Below are positions 63,488 through 64,000 of a DNA stretch of 64,000 bases, piece after piece. Position numbers and translations under genes: made by a program. Every line of letters begins with the position of its first letter. Positions within the stretch are counted from its first letter, which is position 1. This DNA is from Bacillus sp. FJAT-28004 (GTDB lineage: Bacteria; Bacillota; Bacilli; Paenibacillales; Paenibacillaceae), in assembly GCF_001280845.1 (NCBI RefSeq), contig NZ_LGHP01000002.1:52552-116551 (forward strand), read 5' to 3'. Below the pieces are notes generated by a model. It saw only the letters and a program-made list of their open reading frames with translations, did not search any database and was not told the DNA's origin.

Positions 63488-64000
63488 ATGAAAAAGGTTT
63501 TTGCTTTGGCGGTATCGTTGTTTCTAATGGTTGCGATTGTTGCAGCTTGCGGATCCAACAAAAATGAACCAGGAAACGCAGCGAATAACGGTGCAGGCGA
63601 CAAAGCGGAGAAGAAAAAAATCGCTCTTGTATTGCCCGAAAAAATTGGCGTTAACAAGTTTTTTGTATTGATGGATGAAGGCTTCAAAAAAGCAGGATCC
63701 GAATTTGGCGCTGAAGTGAAAACAATTGAGTCCACTGACCCAGCGGGTTTTGAACAAAATCTTCGTGCAACGGTAGCTGAAGATTATGACTTGATCATAA
63801 CTGCAACATTCCAAGCAGAAGATGCACTTAAGAAAGTGGCTGCTGAAAATCCGGACAAGTCTTTCGCGGTTATCGATACTGTCGTTGACCTTCCAAACGT
63901 TCGCAGCGTTAACTTCCGTGAGCATGAAGCTTCCTATTTGATGGGAGCACTTGCAGGTCTTGCAACTAAAACAAATATTGTGGGTGCAGTCGTTGCAATG
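63488..64000 (+). CDS. BMP family ABC transporter substrate-binding lipoprotein, N-terminal part
   Basis: 171 codons up to the window edge, no stop. A lipoprotein signal peptide (MKKVFALAVSLFLMVAIVAA) is followed by the lipobox Cys (VAACGS) and a Gly/Asn-rich linker. Then comes a Bmp/Med-type binding domain (IALVLPEKIGVNKFFVLMDE; TVAEDYDLIITATFQ; VNFREHEASYLMGALAG). Relatives bind nucleosides for import. AGGGGAG site at 63475-63481. The permease and ATPase genes should follow outside the window. Confidence 0.9.
   Translation, partial: MKKVFALAVSLFLMVAIVAACGSNKNEPGNAANNGAGDKAEKKKIALVLPEKIGVNKFFVLMDEGFKKAGSEFGAEVKTIESTDPAGFEQNLRATVAEDYDLIITATFQAEDALKKVAAENPDKSFAVIDTVVDLPNVRSVNFREHEASYLMGALAGLATKTNIVGAVVAM

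Overview
The window is a piece of a low-to-mid-GC Firmicutes chromosome. The gene order (safA-like/bofC/ruvABC/queA/tgt/yajC/spoVB/comN/secDF/recJ/apt/relA/dtd/hisS/aspS/tcdA/rarA, then cymR/cysteine desulfurase, then alaS/ireB/ruvX/DUF1292/mltG/U32 peptidases) follows the Bacillus subtilis yrb-yrv-yrr segment. Sporulation genes (bofC, a SpoIID-type protein, spoVB), a ruvC gene and separate secD and secF genes point to Paenibacillus or a close relative. The genus is an inference; the spore-forming Bacillales assignment is well supported.

Region by region: 1-1567 holds the 3' end of a protein made of 12-residue repeats, then a decayed patch with a transposase remnant, a DUF2975 membrane protein and an HTH regulator broken by a nonsense codon. 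1715-9810 runs from bofC through ruvCAB, a DCC thiol-redox protein and a SpoIID-type protein to queA-tgt-yajC. 9878-16617 carries membrane proteins, spoVB, comN, secD-secF and a CDF-type transporter. 16650-28623 holds recJ, apt, relA, dtd, a T-box-controlled hisS-aspS operon, tcdA and rarA. 28789-33468 is an insertion relative to B. subtilis: copC-copD, a CorC/HlyC-type protein and a reversed mnmA. 33670-45270 resumes the conserved order from cymR to the U32 pair, with a second T-box ahead of alaS. 45469-57622 is more accessory: a chemoreceptor, a class B penicillin-binding protein, a permease, a polysaccharide deacetylase, ilvD, a VanRS-like two-component system and a D,D-carboxypeptidase. 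57840-62695 is a urease operon, ureABC-FGD, without ureE. The window ends with a MarR regulator and the start of a BMP-family lipoprotein.

Most of the window is housekeeping: Holliday-junction processing (ruvABC, ruvX), tRNA modification (queA, tgt, tcdA, mnmA, U32 pair), tRNA charging (hisS, aspS, alaS), protein export (yajC, secD, secF), stringent response and nucleotide salvage (relA, apt) and envelope metabolism.

The signals not explained by ordinary genes are mostly non-coding. (1) A hairpin-forming repeat that sits directly on the Shine-Dalgarno sequence of three unrelated genes, in tandem at two of them. (2) A second, roughly 98-bp hairpin repeat present twice. (3) TTA direct repeats at exact 11-bp spacing ahead of both the two-component operon and the adjacent carboxypeptidase gene, which look like a shared response-regulator operator. 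(4) Two small genes, at 22210 and 26953. No complete CRISPR array, prophage, rRNA or tRNA gene was seen.
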